Shown here: positions 16,839 through 27,600 of the stretch, in pieces | How positions within the stretch are numbered: position 1 is the first letter of the stretch | Layout: each line of letters starts with the position of its first letter | DNA from: a bacterium | GTDB lineage: Bacteria; Bacteroidota; Rhodothermia; Balneolales; M1805 | Reading direction: 5' to 3' | Assembly (NCBI GenBank): GCA_006226965.1 | Contig: SBGQ01000106.1 | Coordinates: 1 to 44,862 of the forward strand | Length of the DNA stretch: 44,862 nucleotides | The notes under the pieces: model-generated | What the model saw: the letters and a program-made list of their open reading frames with translations, nothing else | What the model was told of the DNA's origin: nothing | The model's database searches: none | Position numbers and translations under genes: made by a program

Positions 16839-19766
16839 ATGAGTAAAGTAAAACTACTACTTCTCACCATTGGTCTATTGGTAGGTATATCAAGCCAGAG
16901 TTTTGCACAAAGCGGTAAAATTACGGGTAAGATTATTGATGCAACAACCGGTGAAACATTACCCGGTGCAAACGTCGTTATTGACGGAACAACACGTGGG
17001 GTTCAAACAGACATAGACGGGAATTACTTATTGTTGAACGTGCCTCCCGGTACATACACAATTGTAGTTTCATACATCGGTTATAGTGCACAACGTGTAA
17101 ACGAGGTAATTGTAAGAACTGATCTGACAACAGAATTAAATTTCAAATTAAAAGAAGAGATTTTTGAAGGTGAAGAGATTGTTGTTCAGGCAGAACGTGC
17201 ATTGATTATTAAAGATTTAACGAGTTCAGAAGCACGTGTAAGCAGTGAGGAAATTCAAAAACTACCTGTGCAGGAATTACAAGACGTAGTGCAGTTGCAA
17301 GCTGGTGTTAACGTTGGTAATGATGGTGCAATTCACATTCGTGGTGGTAGAGCTTCTGAAGTTTCTTATGTAGTTGATGGTATTCGTGTTACAGATAACT
17401 ACAACAGAAGCCAAGGTTTACGCGTTGAAAATCAAGCAGTACAAGAATTACAAGTAATTTCAGGTACATTTAACGCTGAACATGGTCAGGCTATGTCCGG
17501 TATTATTAACGTTGTTACTAAGTCCGGTTCCAATGTATATGATGCTAATGTGAGTATGTGGGGCGGTTCCTATTTAACAGCACATGGAGCAAGATATGAC
17601 GGTATTCCTAATGCCGTTCAGGAATTTAATCCAATGGATCAATACAATTTAAGTGCGAGTGTATCGGGTCCGATTGTAAAAGATAAACTTACATTTTTTG
17701 CTACAGCACGAAAGTTTAGAAATGATGGGTGGTTAAAAGGATACAATGCGTTTTCATATCATGGCGCGTATCGTGATACCGTTCCAATGGGAACAGATTT
17801 AAACGCTTACAGAGATTTATATAACCAATCCATAGATTTGTCGAGTTCTTGGATTTCAGTAGATACTATAGGAACAGGAAGTTCACAAAGAATTGTAATC
17901 AGAGATTCCGGAAAAAGAGACAGCTCTATTGTAGATGCAAACCCATTTGATACACAAAGTTTTTTAGCGAATTTTCAATACAGCCCGTTTGCAATGTTGA
18001 AATTCAACATTATTGGAAGCTATGGTAAAGAACAAGGACGTGGATATGATCACGCTAATCGATTGGTTCCTGGTGGTTCTCCTTCATTTTACAATGAAAA
18101 TTATTCTGTGAATTTCAAAACGACAATTACACCTAGTAGTTCTACATACATTGTGTTTAACGCTGCTTACAGGGTAAATACAAGTGATAGTTATTTATTT
18201 AAAGATCCATACGATCCTAGATTCTTTAATTATCAGAACATTGAGGTTTTTGATATACAAAATCCGGGTCAAGCTTATCAATACAATCAAGTAAACTCTA
18301 GTAATAATATTTTTTCTCGGGGAACAGAATCCGTTATTGCAAAAGTTGAATTATCAAGTCAATTGAATAAGCAACACTTTATAAAGGCAGGTGTTGAATA
18401 TCAGATGGATAATGTTCGTTTTGAGAATATTAACTTGCAACCTTTGGATGCCGGACAAGGAATAGTAATACCAGATTATATTCCAGTTGAATTACAAGAT
18501 AAAATTGAGCTGGGAATAGCACCGATTAATACCACAAACTATCAGAAATATGATAGAAGTCCATCATACTTGAGTGCTTTTTTACAGGATAAAATTGAAT
18601 TTGAAAAACTCATAATAAATATTGGTTTTCGTTTCGATTATTTTAACCCAAATACACAAATTGCAGCAGACCCCAAAGATCCGGATATATATAACCCAAC
18701 TTTAGCATCAAATATTTATAATGATATCAATAGTAATGGTGTATTTGACGCAGGTGATACAGAGGTTACCTTAGAAGACAGACAGGCTTACTGGTGGAAA
18801 GATGCTGATGCTAAATATCAAATTAGTCCGCGTTTAGGTATCGCATACCCAATCTCAGAAAAAGGTTTAATTTATTTCTCATACGGCTATTTCTTTCAAA
18901 TGCCAAGTTATGAGAATCTTTATACAAATAGCCAGATTATACTACCGCAATCTAGTGGAATATTTGGCCTTTTTGGAAATCCAAATCTTAAGCCTGAACG
19001 CTCTACACAGTACGAATTGGGTTTAAAGCAAGAAATAGCTGCGGGCACGGCTATTGAGGTTACAGGCTTTTATAAAGATTCCAGAGATTATGTTTCATCA
19101 GGTACAATAAATGAAACGTATAACCCGACTGTTAGATACGCCACTTTTATAAATAGAGATTATGCGAGCTCTAAGGGCTTAACTGTTGCTGTAAATCAGG
19201 ATTTAGGCGGTGCATTGACTTTAGGTGTTGACTATACATACACAACTGTAGAGGGTAGTAATTCTAATCCGGCTGACGAGTTTTCAAGAGCGTTGAGTCA
19301 AGGAAACGAGTCCGGTCAATCACTAACAAAATTTATTCGTCCGCTAAATTGGGATAGATCGCATGTATTAAATGGAACATTGTTCTATGCTTCTGATACA
19401 TGGGGCGGGAATGTTGTCGGAAGATTTTACACAGGTACACCGTATACACCTGGTACTCCATTTACTGTTAGATATGGTCCAACAGCATCTCAAAGAGATT
19501 TAACTAATACTGCACGTTTGCCAAATCGTTTGACTTTCGATTTAAATTTGTATAAGAATTTTAAAATTGGGAAAACGGAGATTCGGACGTACGCAAACAT
19601 CTTCAATTTGCTAGACTCTGAGATAATCAATGCCGTGTACTCTGATTCTGGAATACCATCTACTCCGTTAGTTGTACCATCAACAGCGAATCCGGATTAT
19701 TTAGAAAATCCGTCATGGTTTGGTGAACCTAGACGAATTCAAATCGGATTTTCTGTATCACTATAA
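16839..19766 (+). CDS. TonB-dependent receptor with CarboxypepD_reg-like N-terminal domain
   Basis: A 975-aa outer-membrane transporter. The signal peptide is residues 1-24. A carboxypeptidase-regulatory-like beta-sandwich follows (about 25-110, GKITGKIIDATTGETLPGAN ... DGNYLLLNVPPGTYTI). The plug domain contains LQDVVQLQAGV and IHIRGGRASEVSYVVDG (about 140-230), and a long beta-barrel runs to the C-terminal strand. It probably imports oligosaccharides released from starch using TonB energy. No SusD-like lipoprotein gene is adjacent, and the barrel looks like the shorter receptors of Balneolota/Ignavibacteria-type bacteria rather than a typical SusC. It follows the SurA-like gene with only 2 nt between, so the two are co-transcribed. 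Confidence 0.9.
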   Translation: MSKVKLLLLTIGLLVGISSQSFAQSGKITGKIIDATTGETLPGANVVIDGTTRGVQTDIDGNYLLLNVPPGTYTIVVSYIGYSAQRVNEVIVRTDLTTELNFKLKEEIFEGEEIVVQAERALIIKDLTSSEARVSSEEIQKLPVQELQDVVQLQAGVNVGNDGAIHIRGGRASEVSYVVDGIRVTDNYNRSQGLRVENQAVQELQVISGTFNAEHGQAMSGIINVVTKSGSNVYDANVSMWGGSYLTAHGARYDGIPNAVQEFNPMDQYNLSASVSGPIVKDKLTFFATARKFRNDGWLKGYNAFSYHGAYRDTVPMGTDLNAYRDLYNQSIDLSSSWISVDTIGTGSSQRIVIRDSGKRDSSIVDANPFDTQSFLANFQYSPFAMLKFNIIGSYGKEQGRGYDHANRLVPGGSPSFYNENYSVNFKTTITPSSSTYIVFNAAYRVNTSDSYLFKDPYDPRFFNYQNIEVFDIQNPGQAYQYNQVNSSNNIFSRGTESVIAKVELSSQLNKQHFIKAGVEYQMDNVRFENINLQPLDAGQGIVIPDYIPVELQDKIELGIAPINTTNYQKYDRSPSYLSAFLQDKIEFEKLIINIGFRFDYFNPNTQIAADPKDPDIYNPTLASNIYNDINSNGVFDAGDTEVTLEDRQAYWWKDADAKYQISPRLGIAYPISEKGLIYFSYGYFFQMPSYENLYTNSQIILPQSSGIFGLFGNPNLKPERSTQYELGLKQEIAAGTAIEVTGFYKDSRDYVSSGTINETYNPTVRYATFINRDYASSKGLTVAVNQDLGGALTLGVDYTYTTVEGSNSNPADEFSRALSQGNESGQSLTKFIRPLNWDRSHVLNGTLFYASDTWGGNVVGRFYTGTPYTPGTPFTVRYGPTASQRDLTNTARLPNRLTFDLNLYKNFKIGKTEIRTYANIFNLLDSEIINAVYSDSGIPSTPLVVPSTANPDYLENPSWFGEPRRIQIGFSVSL

Positions 19767-19795
19767 TCAAGATTTTCAAAAATAAACTGACTACT

Positions 19796-22700
19796 ATGAA
19801 ATACTTGTCAATTTTAATATTACAACTGAGCCTATTTGCCGGATATGCAATTGCTCAGACAACTTATGAGCCAAGTGAGTTTCGTTCAAGGTTTCAGGAA
19901 CGAAAAAAATCAACTATGGATGGGAATCAGCTAAAAGCTACTTACCATAACTACGGTCAAGGGGGGACGGTGGATAAAAGTCTTCCAGATGAGGTTGCTT
20001 ATGAATTTCCTCGTAATACCGGGCGCCAATATATGTTATTCCAGATGATTTTTGTAGGTGCTGAAGTTCCAAACCAAGCAAATGGTGGAAACCCCTTCCC
20101 AATTGTAGATGTAGCTAACTTAAGAGAGAGCAGATCAGGAAGTAGCTGGGCATTAAATCCAATATCTGGATATTCTAATTCATCAACTACGGAACTAGCG
20201 AGAAGTGACAGAGGTCCGGGACATCCGCTTGGTAATACTTGGCCTCCATATTGGCCCGATAAGATTCTTGATGGCGGTGATGGTTGGGCAAATGCATGGA
20301 ACGGTTTTTTTGGTAAAGACCAGTTTAATGCCGATATCGAATTTTTTTACAGATCAGGTGACGACTTATACACGAGATACCTTACTCAATCTTCTACTAA
20401 TCTTTTATGGAGACCGGATAGTACTGATGCAACTCGAGGTGGTTTAGGTTTCTTGATTGATGCCAGAATTATGGCTTGGACACAAACATTAATAAACTCT
20501 ACTCATTTTAATATCTATGAGTTGACAAATGACGCTTCTTTTGGGTATGACAAAGTCGCTTTTGGGCTATGGATAGCAGATTTCGTCGGAAATAATGCAA
20601 GTAATGACGCCCCACAGTTTGACGAGATTCAGGCAACTGCATATATCACAGATAAAGACAGGGTATTATCAGAACCTATTTTTGACGGACCAATCGGTGA
20701 AATGGGGATGAAGTTTTTAGAAACGCCTGGTAATGCAATTGATGGTATTGATAATGATGGTGATTCATATAGATATGACCCAACAAATGCGAACCCTGTC
20801 GGCTTAGCCCTTTATTCAACTGATAATTCTGATTTGTATTCTAATTTATTAAGTACAAATGGAGGATTTCATAATCAGAACGCGCTTAGAGACTCAGTCA
20901 TCCCATATTTTAAGTTGGCAGACTTTCAGAGTACGACATTAACAGCCGGTGACAAAATTGTATTAATTGGTCCGAATGATGAACGAATTGTAGCAGAATA
21001 TCCAGTAGGCGGCGGAACTGTTATAAGCCAAGGCAGAACAATAGTATTACCAGCTAATGGATTATCTGTTAATGAGGCTTTAGATGTTGTAAATAAAACG
21101 CATGCTGATTTAATTGATAACGATTTTGACGGCTTAATTGATGAAAATGAACCAAACCATTTGGAAAAAGTCATAACTAGATCCGCTTTAGATACGATAG
21201 GTGTTGAAATGCCAGTCCGTTATATCAATTACAAATATTTTGCAGTTGGAGATACTATTCAAAATGGGTTGATAGTGCCGAATCGTCTAATTCGTGAACG
21301 AATGTCAAACGATCCGATTTTCGCTGATTTAGTTAATGATAAGTATGATGGGAGATTTATTAATATATACACAGCCGCTCCAATGATTGATGAAGCAAGA
21401 GATGATTATTTTGATAACGATCAAGACTGGAATCCATTAATTGATGACGTAGGCTTGTCAGGTAATGATGAATCACCTTCTGCAGGGTTAGGTGATGGAA
21501 AACCGACATCCGGAGCAGGTACTGTACAACCAGGTGAACCTAGCATTGATAAAACCGATGTAAGTGAAAGCGATTTAATTGGAATATCAAGAGTTAATAT
21601 TTTTGCTGCCGGACAGTTAGATACAGATCAAGATTTAGTGAATTGGAGTAATTATTTAATTCCAGGTGATTTTGTTACAGATATAAATACTGACTCAGAC
21701 ATTTTTGTAAGCTCATCATTATTTCCTTTAAGAAGAGGCCGAACGGAACGGTTTGCATTAGCTATTACTGCTGTACAGACAAAAAGTCAAACTCGATCAA
21801 ATGATAGAAGAGCTACAAATGATAATTTAGAGCAAGCAACAAAGGCTTATGAATCAGACTATCAATTTGCGACAGCGCCGCTACCTCCGGTTGTAAAAGC
21901 CGTTACTGGTGATGGATTTGTTACTCTTTATTGGGAACCGAATTCAGAAGAATCATTTGACAGATACTTGCAAAAAATAACCGGGAATGGTTATGATTTT
22001 GAGGGTTACAAAATTTATCGCGCGACTGATAATGCATTCGAAGATGCTTTAAAAATAACAAATGCGTATGGAACACCTCAGTTCCTGCAGCCTTTAATAA
22101 CCTTTGATAAAGTAGATGGTATAGAAGGGCTGCATCCGGTTTCTGTTCGTGGTGTACAATATGACATGGGATCAGAAAGCGGTCTCCAATATAGCTTTAC
22201 TGATCGCAATGTGGTAAATGGAAAGCAGTATTATTATGCAGTTGTTGCTTTTGATTTTGGTGCTGAATCTGCTGGTATTGCACCTTCAGAATCTCCGGTT
22301 CAAATCAGCCAAAATCCAAATGGTACCATATCTCTAGGACTAAATGTTGTAAGTGTGCGTCCGTCTGATGAGCAAGCAGGCTTTGTTGATCCGGATGCAC
22401 CGACAGTAACGTTAGTTAGTGGTTCACCAGGAGGTACTGTTGAAGTAACTGTGACAGATCCATATGCATTGAAAGAAAATGCAGTATACAATGTTGTTTT
22501 TGAAGATACTTTGATTGCATCAACAATTGTGGGAAGACCAGATACCATTCGTACTAAAAACTTTAGTTTATTAGACGTTTCCGGAACAAGTGTTGATACA
22601 TTAATTGGAAAGTCCACGGATTTTAACGGAGAATATTTGCCAATTACAGATGGATTTACCTTAAAGCTTTTTAATAAAGAAAATCTTGAGATAAATACTG

Positions 22701-23581
22701 AGTTGACAAAGTGGAAATCTATTGATGAGACTAAGGCTATTCACCCAACTGATGTAGTAATTCAGAGCAAACCCAAAGTAAATGACTATAATATTATTAT
22801 TGGTGATGCTGTAGGTTTTGGACAATCTAGTGCAGGTACAGTAGGAGTAACTAACTTACCTTCAATTCCTACAAACTTTAAAGTATATAGTCCATACGAA
22901 GGTGTTGAGATTCCATACATTTTCTTAGATAGAAACAAGAATAATAATCCTAGAGATACTGCTGCACAGCCTGATACAACAGACCCTGGTGTATTTAGTT
23001 CATATGTGGGAGTGTTAGGTTCTGCTCCAGATGCCATTTATTTATTAGAAACAGTAAATGGAGTTCAAAATGTACAGACTTACAGAATTCAAATGAATGC
23101 AGTAAGAACGGAAGGAGTTGTCACTACTAGAAATCCGAAATCAGGTGATACATTGAAAGTTCGAACTATCAAGCCATTCACTGATAACGACATTTTTGAA
23201 ATTAGAATTAACTCTGCAAATGTTCCAAAAGTAGATAATGAACTTGCAAAGTCAGAATTAGACAATATAAAGGTTGTTCCAAATCCGTATGTGGTTTCTA
23301 GTCCATATGAGCCACGGCGAACAGTTAATAATCCCGTACAACAGCGTGAATTACATTTTACACATATACCGCTTCCATCTACTTTAAGAATATTTACAGT
23401 AGCTGGTGTAATGATTCGTGAAATTAAACTTGCAGCTGGTGATCCTAGGGTATTTAATGGGACGTATCGGTGGGATATGCTAACCAAGGATAATCTTGAA
23501 ATATCGTATGGTGTGTACATATATCATATAGATGCGCCCGGTGTTGGAAGTACTACTGGTAAATTTGCGGTAATCAAATAA
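19796..23581 (+). CDS. Large secreted protein with Asp-rich Ca-binding-like motifs and a C-terminal sorting-like domain
   Basis: A 1261-aa protein with a signal peptide (about residues 1-20, ending AIAQ). No enzyme fold is recognised. Three Asp/Asn-rich segments resemble calcium-binding loops of thrombospondin-3/dockerin type: IDGIDNDGDSYRYD (about 313-327), LIDNDFDGLIDENE (about 438-452) and DDYFDNDQDWNPLIDD (about 536-551). A fibronectin-III-like region starts near 697 (GDGFVTLYWEPNSEE, GYKIYRATDN) and runs to about 830. The end (about 1159-1261) begins VVPNPYVVSSPYEP and closes with a GVYIYHI...GKFAVIK strand pattern, typical of a T9SS-type sorting domain variant. Encoded 29 nt after the receptor and 11 nt before the PorV-like gene, it may be the surface partner that replaces SusD. 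Confidence 0.8.
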   Translation: MKYLSILILQLSLFAGYAIAQTTYEPSEFRSRFQERKKSTMDGNQLKATYHNYGQGGTVDKSLPDEVAYEFPRNTGRQYMLFQMIFVGAEVPNQANGGNPFPIVDVANLRESRSGSSWALNPISGYSNSSTTELARSDRGPGHPLGNTWPPYWPDKILDGGDGWANAWNGFFGKDQFNADIEFFYRSGDDLYTRYLTQSSTNLLWRPDSTDATRGGLGFLIDARIMAWTQTLINSTHFNIYELTNDASFGYDKVAFGLWIADFVGNNASNDAPQFDEIQATAYITDKDRVLSEPIFDGPIGEMGMKFLETPGNAIDGIDNDGDSYRYDPTNANPVGLALYSTDNSDLYSNLLSTNGGFHNQNALRDSVIPYFKLADFQSTTLTAGDKIVLIGPNDERIVAEYPVGGGTVISQGRTIVLPANGLSVNEALDVVNKTHADLIDNDFDGLIDENEPNHLEKVITRSALDTIGVEMPVRYINYKYFAVGDTIQNGLIVPNRLIRERMSNDPIFADLVNDKYDGRFINIYTAAPMIDEARDDYFDNDQDWNPLIDDVGLSGNDESPSAGLGDGKPTSGAGTVQPGEPSIDKTDVSESDLIGISRVNIFAAGQLDTDQDLVNWSNYLIPGDFVTDINTDSDIFVSSSLFPLRRGRTERFALAITAVQTKSQTRSNDRRATNDNLEQATKAYESDYQFATAPLPPVVKAVTGDGFVTLYWEPNSEESFDRYLQKITGNGYDFEGYKIYRATDNAFEDALKITNAYGTPQFLQPLITFDKVDGIEGLHPVSVRGVQYDMGSESGLQYSFTDRNVVNGKQYYYAVVAFDFGAESAGIAPSESPVQISQNPNGTISLGLNVVSVRPSDEQAGFVDPDAPTVTLVSGSPGGTVEVTVTDPYALKENAVYNVVFEDTLIASTIVGRPDTIRTKNFSLLDVSGTSVDTLIGKSTDFNGEYLPITDGFTLKLFNKENLEINTELTKWKSIDETKAIHPTDVVIQSKPKVNDYNIIIGDAVGFGQSSAGTVGVTNLPSIPTNFKVYSPYEGVEIPYIFLDRNKNNNPRDTAAQPDTTDPGVFSSYVGVLGSAPDAIYLLETVNGVQNVQTYRIQMNAVRTEGVVTTRNPKSGDTLKVRTIKPFTDNDIFEIRINSANVPKVDNELAKSELDNIKVVPNPYVVSSPYEPRRTVNNPVQQRELHFTHIPLPSTLRIFTVAGVMIREIKLAAGDPRVFNGTYRWDMLTKDNLEISYGVYIYHIDAPGVGSTTGKFAVIK

Positions 23582-23592
23582 GGACAAAAACG

Positions 23593-24618
23593 ATGAAAAC
23601 TATTTTCAAATCACTTTTAATCGTACTTGTCCTGATGTTAGCCGGACAAGAATTGGGTCATACACAATCAATCACAAAAGCCGGTATATCTGCTGGGCAG
23701 TTCCTAAGAATTCATGTTGGTGCTCGTGGAAGTGCTATGGGGGGTGCAGTGGCTGGTGATGTGTCTGACTTAACATCTATGTTCTGGAACCCGGCAGGTC
23801 TTGCAGATGTTAAAGGTTCTCAGGTACTTATCGAACAAGGAAACATGTACGTCGATTTAACACACAACTTCTTAGCCGCTTCTGCACCAATGGGTAATGG
23901 TGTTTTAGGTGTTAGTGTGACAGCCTTAACAATGGGCGATTTTTATGAGACTACTTATGACAATCCCGAGGGAACAGGAAGAATATTTAATGCTTACATG
24001 TATTCTGTTGGTCTGAGTTATTCAATGTATTTAATTCCGGACTTTAAAATCGGATTTACAGGTAAATTGGTAAATGAAACCATAAGTTACAGCTCAGCAA
24101 CAGGTCTTGCATTTGACATTGGTACCATTTATCGTACACCTTTTGATGGAATACGATTTGGTGTTAGCGTTACAAATATTGGTCTGAACAAAATGCAAAT
24201 GGACGGTGAAGACTTAATCACTACCACTGATTTAGATGACCAAGGTGCAGGGAATTATGAACCGGATTCTAAGTTAGTTACAGACCCATACGATTTACCA
24301 TTAATGCTTCGTGTAGGTTTTGCATATGATGCTTTCCAAACAGAACAATTTCGGGCTACCTTTACTGTTGATGGTACCGTTCCATCAGATAACGTTCAAA
24401 GTGTTAGTATTGGAACTGAGATGGGTTTTTTGAAAGATTTAGTTCAACTTAGAGCTGGCTTACCTTATTTAGGTTTAAAAGATCGAGTTGAACAATTTAG
24501 TGCTGGTATAGGAGTCAAATATCCTGTTGGCTCAATGAAAATGCAATTTGGTTATAGTTATCAGGCTTATAACTATTTAAACCCAATTAGCAGAATATCT
24601 ATTGGAATACAATTTTAA
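23593..24618 (+). CDS. PorV/PorQ-family outer-membrane protein
   Basis: A 341-aa protein with a signal peptide (about residues 1-25). The family's conserved start of the barrel is visible: GQFLRIHVGARGSAMGGA followed by FWNPAGLAD. The rest is alternating aromatic-rich beta-strands consistent with a FadL-like outer-membrane barrel, closing with IGIQF. PorV is the shuttle that binds sorting domains of T9SS cargo and hands them to the attachment machinery. Its position between two large secreted proteins suggests a locus-specific shuttle or pore for those cargos, although the family also contains proteins of unknown role. An AGGA-like ribosome binding site lies in the 11-nt gap before it. Confidence 0.88.
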   Translation: MKTIFKSLLIVLVLMLAGQELGHTQSITKAGISAGQFLRIHVGARGSAMGGAVAGDVSDLTSMFWNPAGLADVKGSQVLIEQGNMYVDLTHNFLAASAPMGNGVLGVSVTALTMGDFYETTYDNPEGTGRIFNAYMYSVGLSYSMYLIPDFKIGFTGKLVNETISYSSATGLAFDIGTIYRTPFDGIRFGVSVTNIGLNKMQMDGEDLITTTDLDDQGAGNYEPDSKLVTDPYDLPLMLRVGFAYDAFQTEQFRATFTVDGTVPSDNVQSVSIGTEMGFLKDLVQLRAGLPYLGLKDRVEQFSAGIGVKYPVGSMKMQFGYSYQAYNYLNPISRISIGIQF

Positions 24619-24671
24619 AAAGCGGAAATACCGTTAACAAAAACAACAACAAATAACCAAAGAGGTTAACT

Positions 24672-27600
24672 ATGAAGAAGGTTACTAAACGTAGTTGGTT
24701 AGGATTACTTGCACTCGTGCTTGGATTATCTAACATTACTACAGTTAAAGCCCAAGAGCCAGTATGGAGTATAAGTGCTCCTGAAGGCGGATGGTTTATG
24801 ACCGATGGAACAGCTCGAGGATTAAGTTACAACCCTGCAACGGGACACTTGATTGTCGCTACTCGTACTCCTGGTCTAAATCCTGTTTTAATTGACGCAG
24901 CTACAGGAGATTCTGTAGGTGTTCTAGATATGACCGGTGTATCTGGTGGATTAATTCCTTATGTATTTATTCAAGCAACTTCTGATGGGCAATTATTTGC
25001 GTCTAACGTTGTTAACTCAGAAGTAGGTGTTCATAAAATCTATCGTTGGGAAAACGAAACAGCTGCCCCAACTGTAATTTATGAAGCCGCTCACGGATCA
25101 ACACAACGTGTTGGTGATTCATTCAAAGCTTATGGAACAGGTAATAACATCTCTTTACTTGCATCGGGTGGAAGTGCATTAGTTGTGAAAATAGCTTGGG
25201 ACGGAACTACTGCAACAAAAACAGATTATACTGTAACTAACAATATTGCACGTGGTGGTTTTTCATCAATGGTAAATGACAGTACAGTTTGGGTTACAGG
25301 TACAGGTACTGCTCCTACATTGTTTGATTTCAAAAACGGAACTTTAGGAGCTTCTTTAACAACTCCTGATGCGGCTATGTTACCTGCAGCTACATTAAAT
25401 TCTGCAATGACAAGTGATGCATTTACTTATTTAGGTAAGTCTTACTTGTTTTTAGGCCCTCATTCTGTTGATAAAAAATTCTGGTTAATCAATTTAACTG
25501 ATAATGAATTAGTAGGTGCCACATCTGCGTTTTCTGCTAATACAAACAGTAACAATAATGGAACTGTTGTTGTTGATAAAGCTAACGGAATGGCTTATGT
25601 AATGATGACAAACAACGTTATTAATGCATATAAATTAACTGAGTTCCTTGGTTCTGCTGTATTTAGCGAATACTTTGAATATGAAACAGGAAGTTTATTA
25701 ACTGCCAATGGTTATGCAGCACATAGTGGTGCTGGTACTAATTCTATTCCAGTTGATGAAACCATGCTCATGTACCCAGGTTATGCAGGAAATTTTGGTA
25801 AATCAGCTAAAATTGTAGCTTCAGGTGAAGATGTAAACAAAACTTTTGGAGAAAATTTTAAAACTGGTAAAGTATATATGTCTGCTTTAGTTAATGCGTC
25901 TAATGCATCGGAAGCTGGAGAATACTTTTTCCATTTTGTTAACTCACAAGGTACCGGCGCTGAATTTAGAGGTCGTGTTTCATTGAAAAAAAATGCTGAA
26001 GGTGCATTAGCATTTGGTATTTCTAAAGCAGCGGGAGCATCAACCTCAACATATACAGATTTTAACTATTCGCTTGATAAGACAAATCTTATCGTATTGG
26101 AATATGTACGTGTTGAAGGTGATTTAAATGATATAGTTAACTTATATGTTAACCCAGTTGGATCTGAACTACCTGCAGTACCTACAGTTTCCGCTGCGGA
26201 TTCTGATGCTGGTGATATTATTGAATTATCAAACTTTGCTATTCGTCAAGGTACTAATAGTCCAGCTTTATTAATTGGTGGTATTCGTGTTGGTACTGAT
26301 TACGCTTCTGTAGTTGGTAATCCAGAAGAAATCATTGAAAATACTGATGTAATGGTAACATTTACATTGAACTTGTCAACATTAGCAGATACTGCTGTTG
26401 CTGGTGATATGGTGTTCATCAATGGTGGTGTTAAAGGTCCAAGAGGCTCTGACACTTTCCTAGATGGTGAAACATTAGGTTGGGATAATAATGCGACAGC
26501 AACATTAACAAACGTTGGTGGTGATTACTGGCAGGCAACTTATAAATTACAAAAAGGCGATACACTTCAATATAAATATCGTTTCCAAAATGCTGGTAAC
26601 ACTGTAAATAAAGATGAGCAAGGAATATTAGTACCACAGGCTCAAAACCCAAATGGTTGGGATACACGTTTCCACATTGCTACAAAAGACACTGTTTTAG
26701 CAGTTGATTACTGGCAAGTTGAAGAAACTGCAAACGGTATTACTTCTGGAATTCCTTTTGCTACAGACAAAGTTGATACAGTTGCCATTTACTTCCGTGT
26801 TAACGTTGGTGCTGCTATTCAAGCAGGAGAATTCAATGTTGAAACAGACTCTGTTGGTGTTCGCGGTACCCCGGAAATTTTTGGAAACCCTGGAGACTGG
26901 AGTGCAACAGCATTCTATTTAACTAAAGAAGAAAACGTATCTGGTGAAAACCAAATGTATAGCGGTACTTTATATTTGAATAAAGACTCTGTAGATGTTG
27001 GTAATACATACATTTACAAATTTGTAACTGAAATTGGTGCAAATAACGATACACAGTGGGATTCAGATCCGAACCGTGAATTCAAAGGTACTTTAGCAGA
27101 TACGACTATTCAGTATCAATATTTCCAAAGAAAAAAACCAGCTTCAGAACCATTGGTTGATGCCTTACTTAACTTCTCAGTTGATGTTGGTATTCTTGAA
27201 GGTTTAGGTTACTTCGATGCAGGTGTTGGTGATAAAGTTCAAGTTAAAGGTGATTTTAATGGTTGGGCTGGAACTGATCCGTTAACCTTTGATCCAATCG
27301 ACTTTACTTGGTCATTAACCGGTAAAAATCTGAAGCGTGTTGCCGGAGATAAAATTAATTATAAATTTTTCATTGAATATGATGCTTCACGATTTGACGA
27401 GGGATCAGTAAATCATTTGCAAGGTATAAACAAAGACTTTGGTTATGAAGAGCCAGGGTTAACAGGCGGTGGTAACCGTGTTTATGAAATTACAAGTGTT
27501 GGTTCACCAGAATCACAAGGCCCTGAACATACCTTCTTTAATGGTGTAGATCCTAGAGGCTTAATTGACAAGCCTATAGACGTTACGTTTAATGTTGATA

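Noticed and set aside
16839-19766. Calling the TonB receptor a classic SusC
   Set aside because: The length and barrel do fit TonB receptors with a regulatory-like domain, but no SusD gene follows, and I could not see features that specifically mark the SusC subfamily.
23089-23520. 143-codon minus-strand frame inside the 1261-aa gene
   Set aside because: It is antisense to a gene whose signal peptide, repeats and C-terminal domain are continuous; no motif or ribosome binding site supports it.
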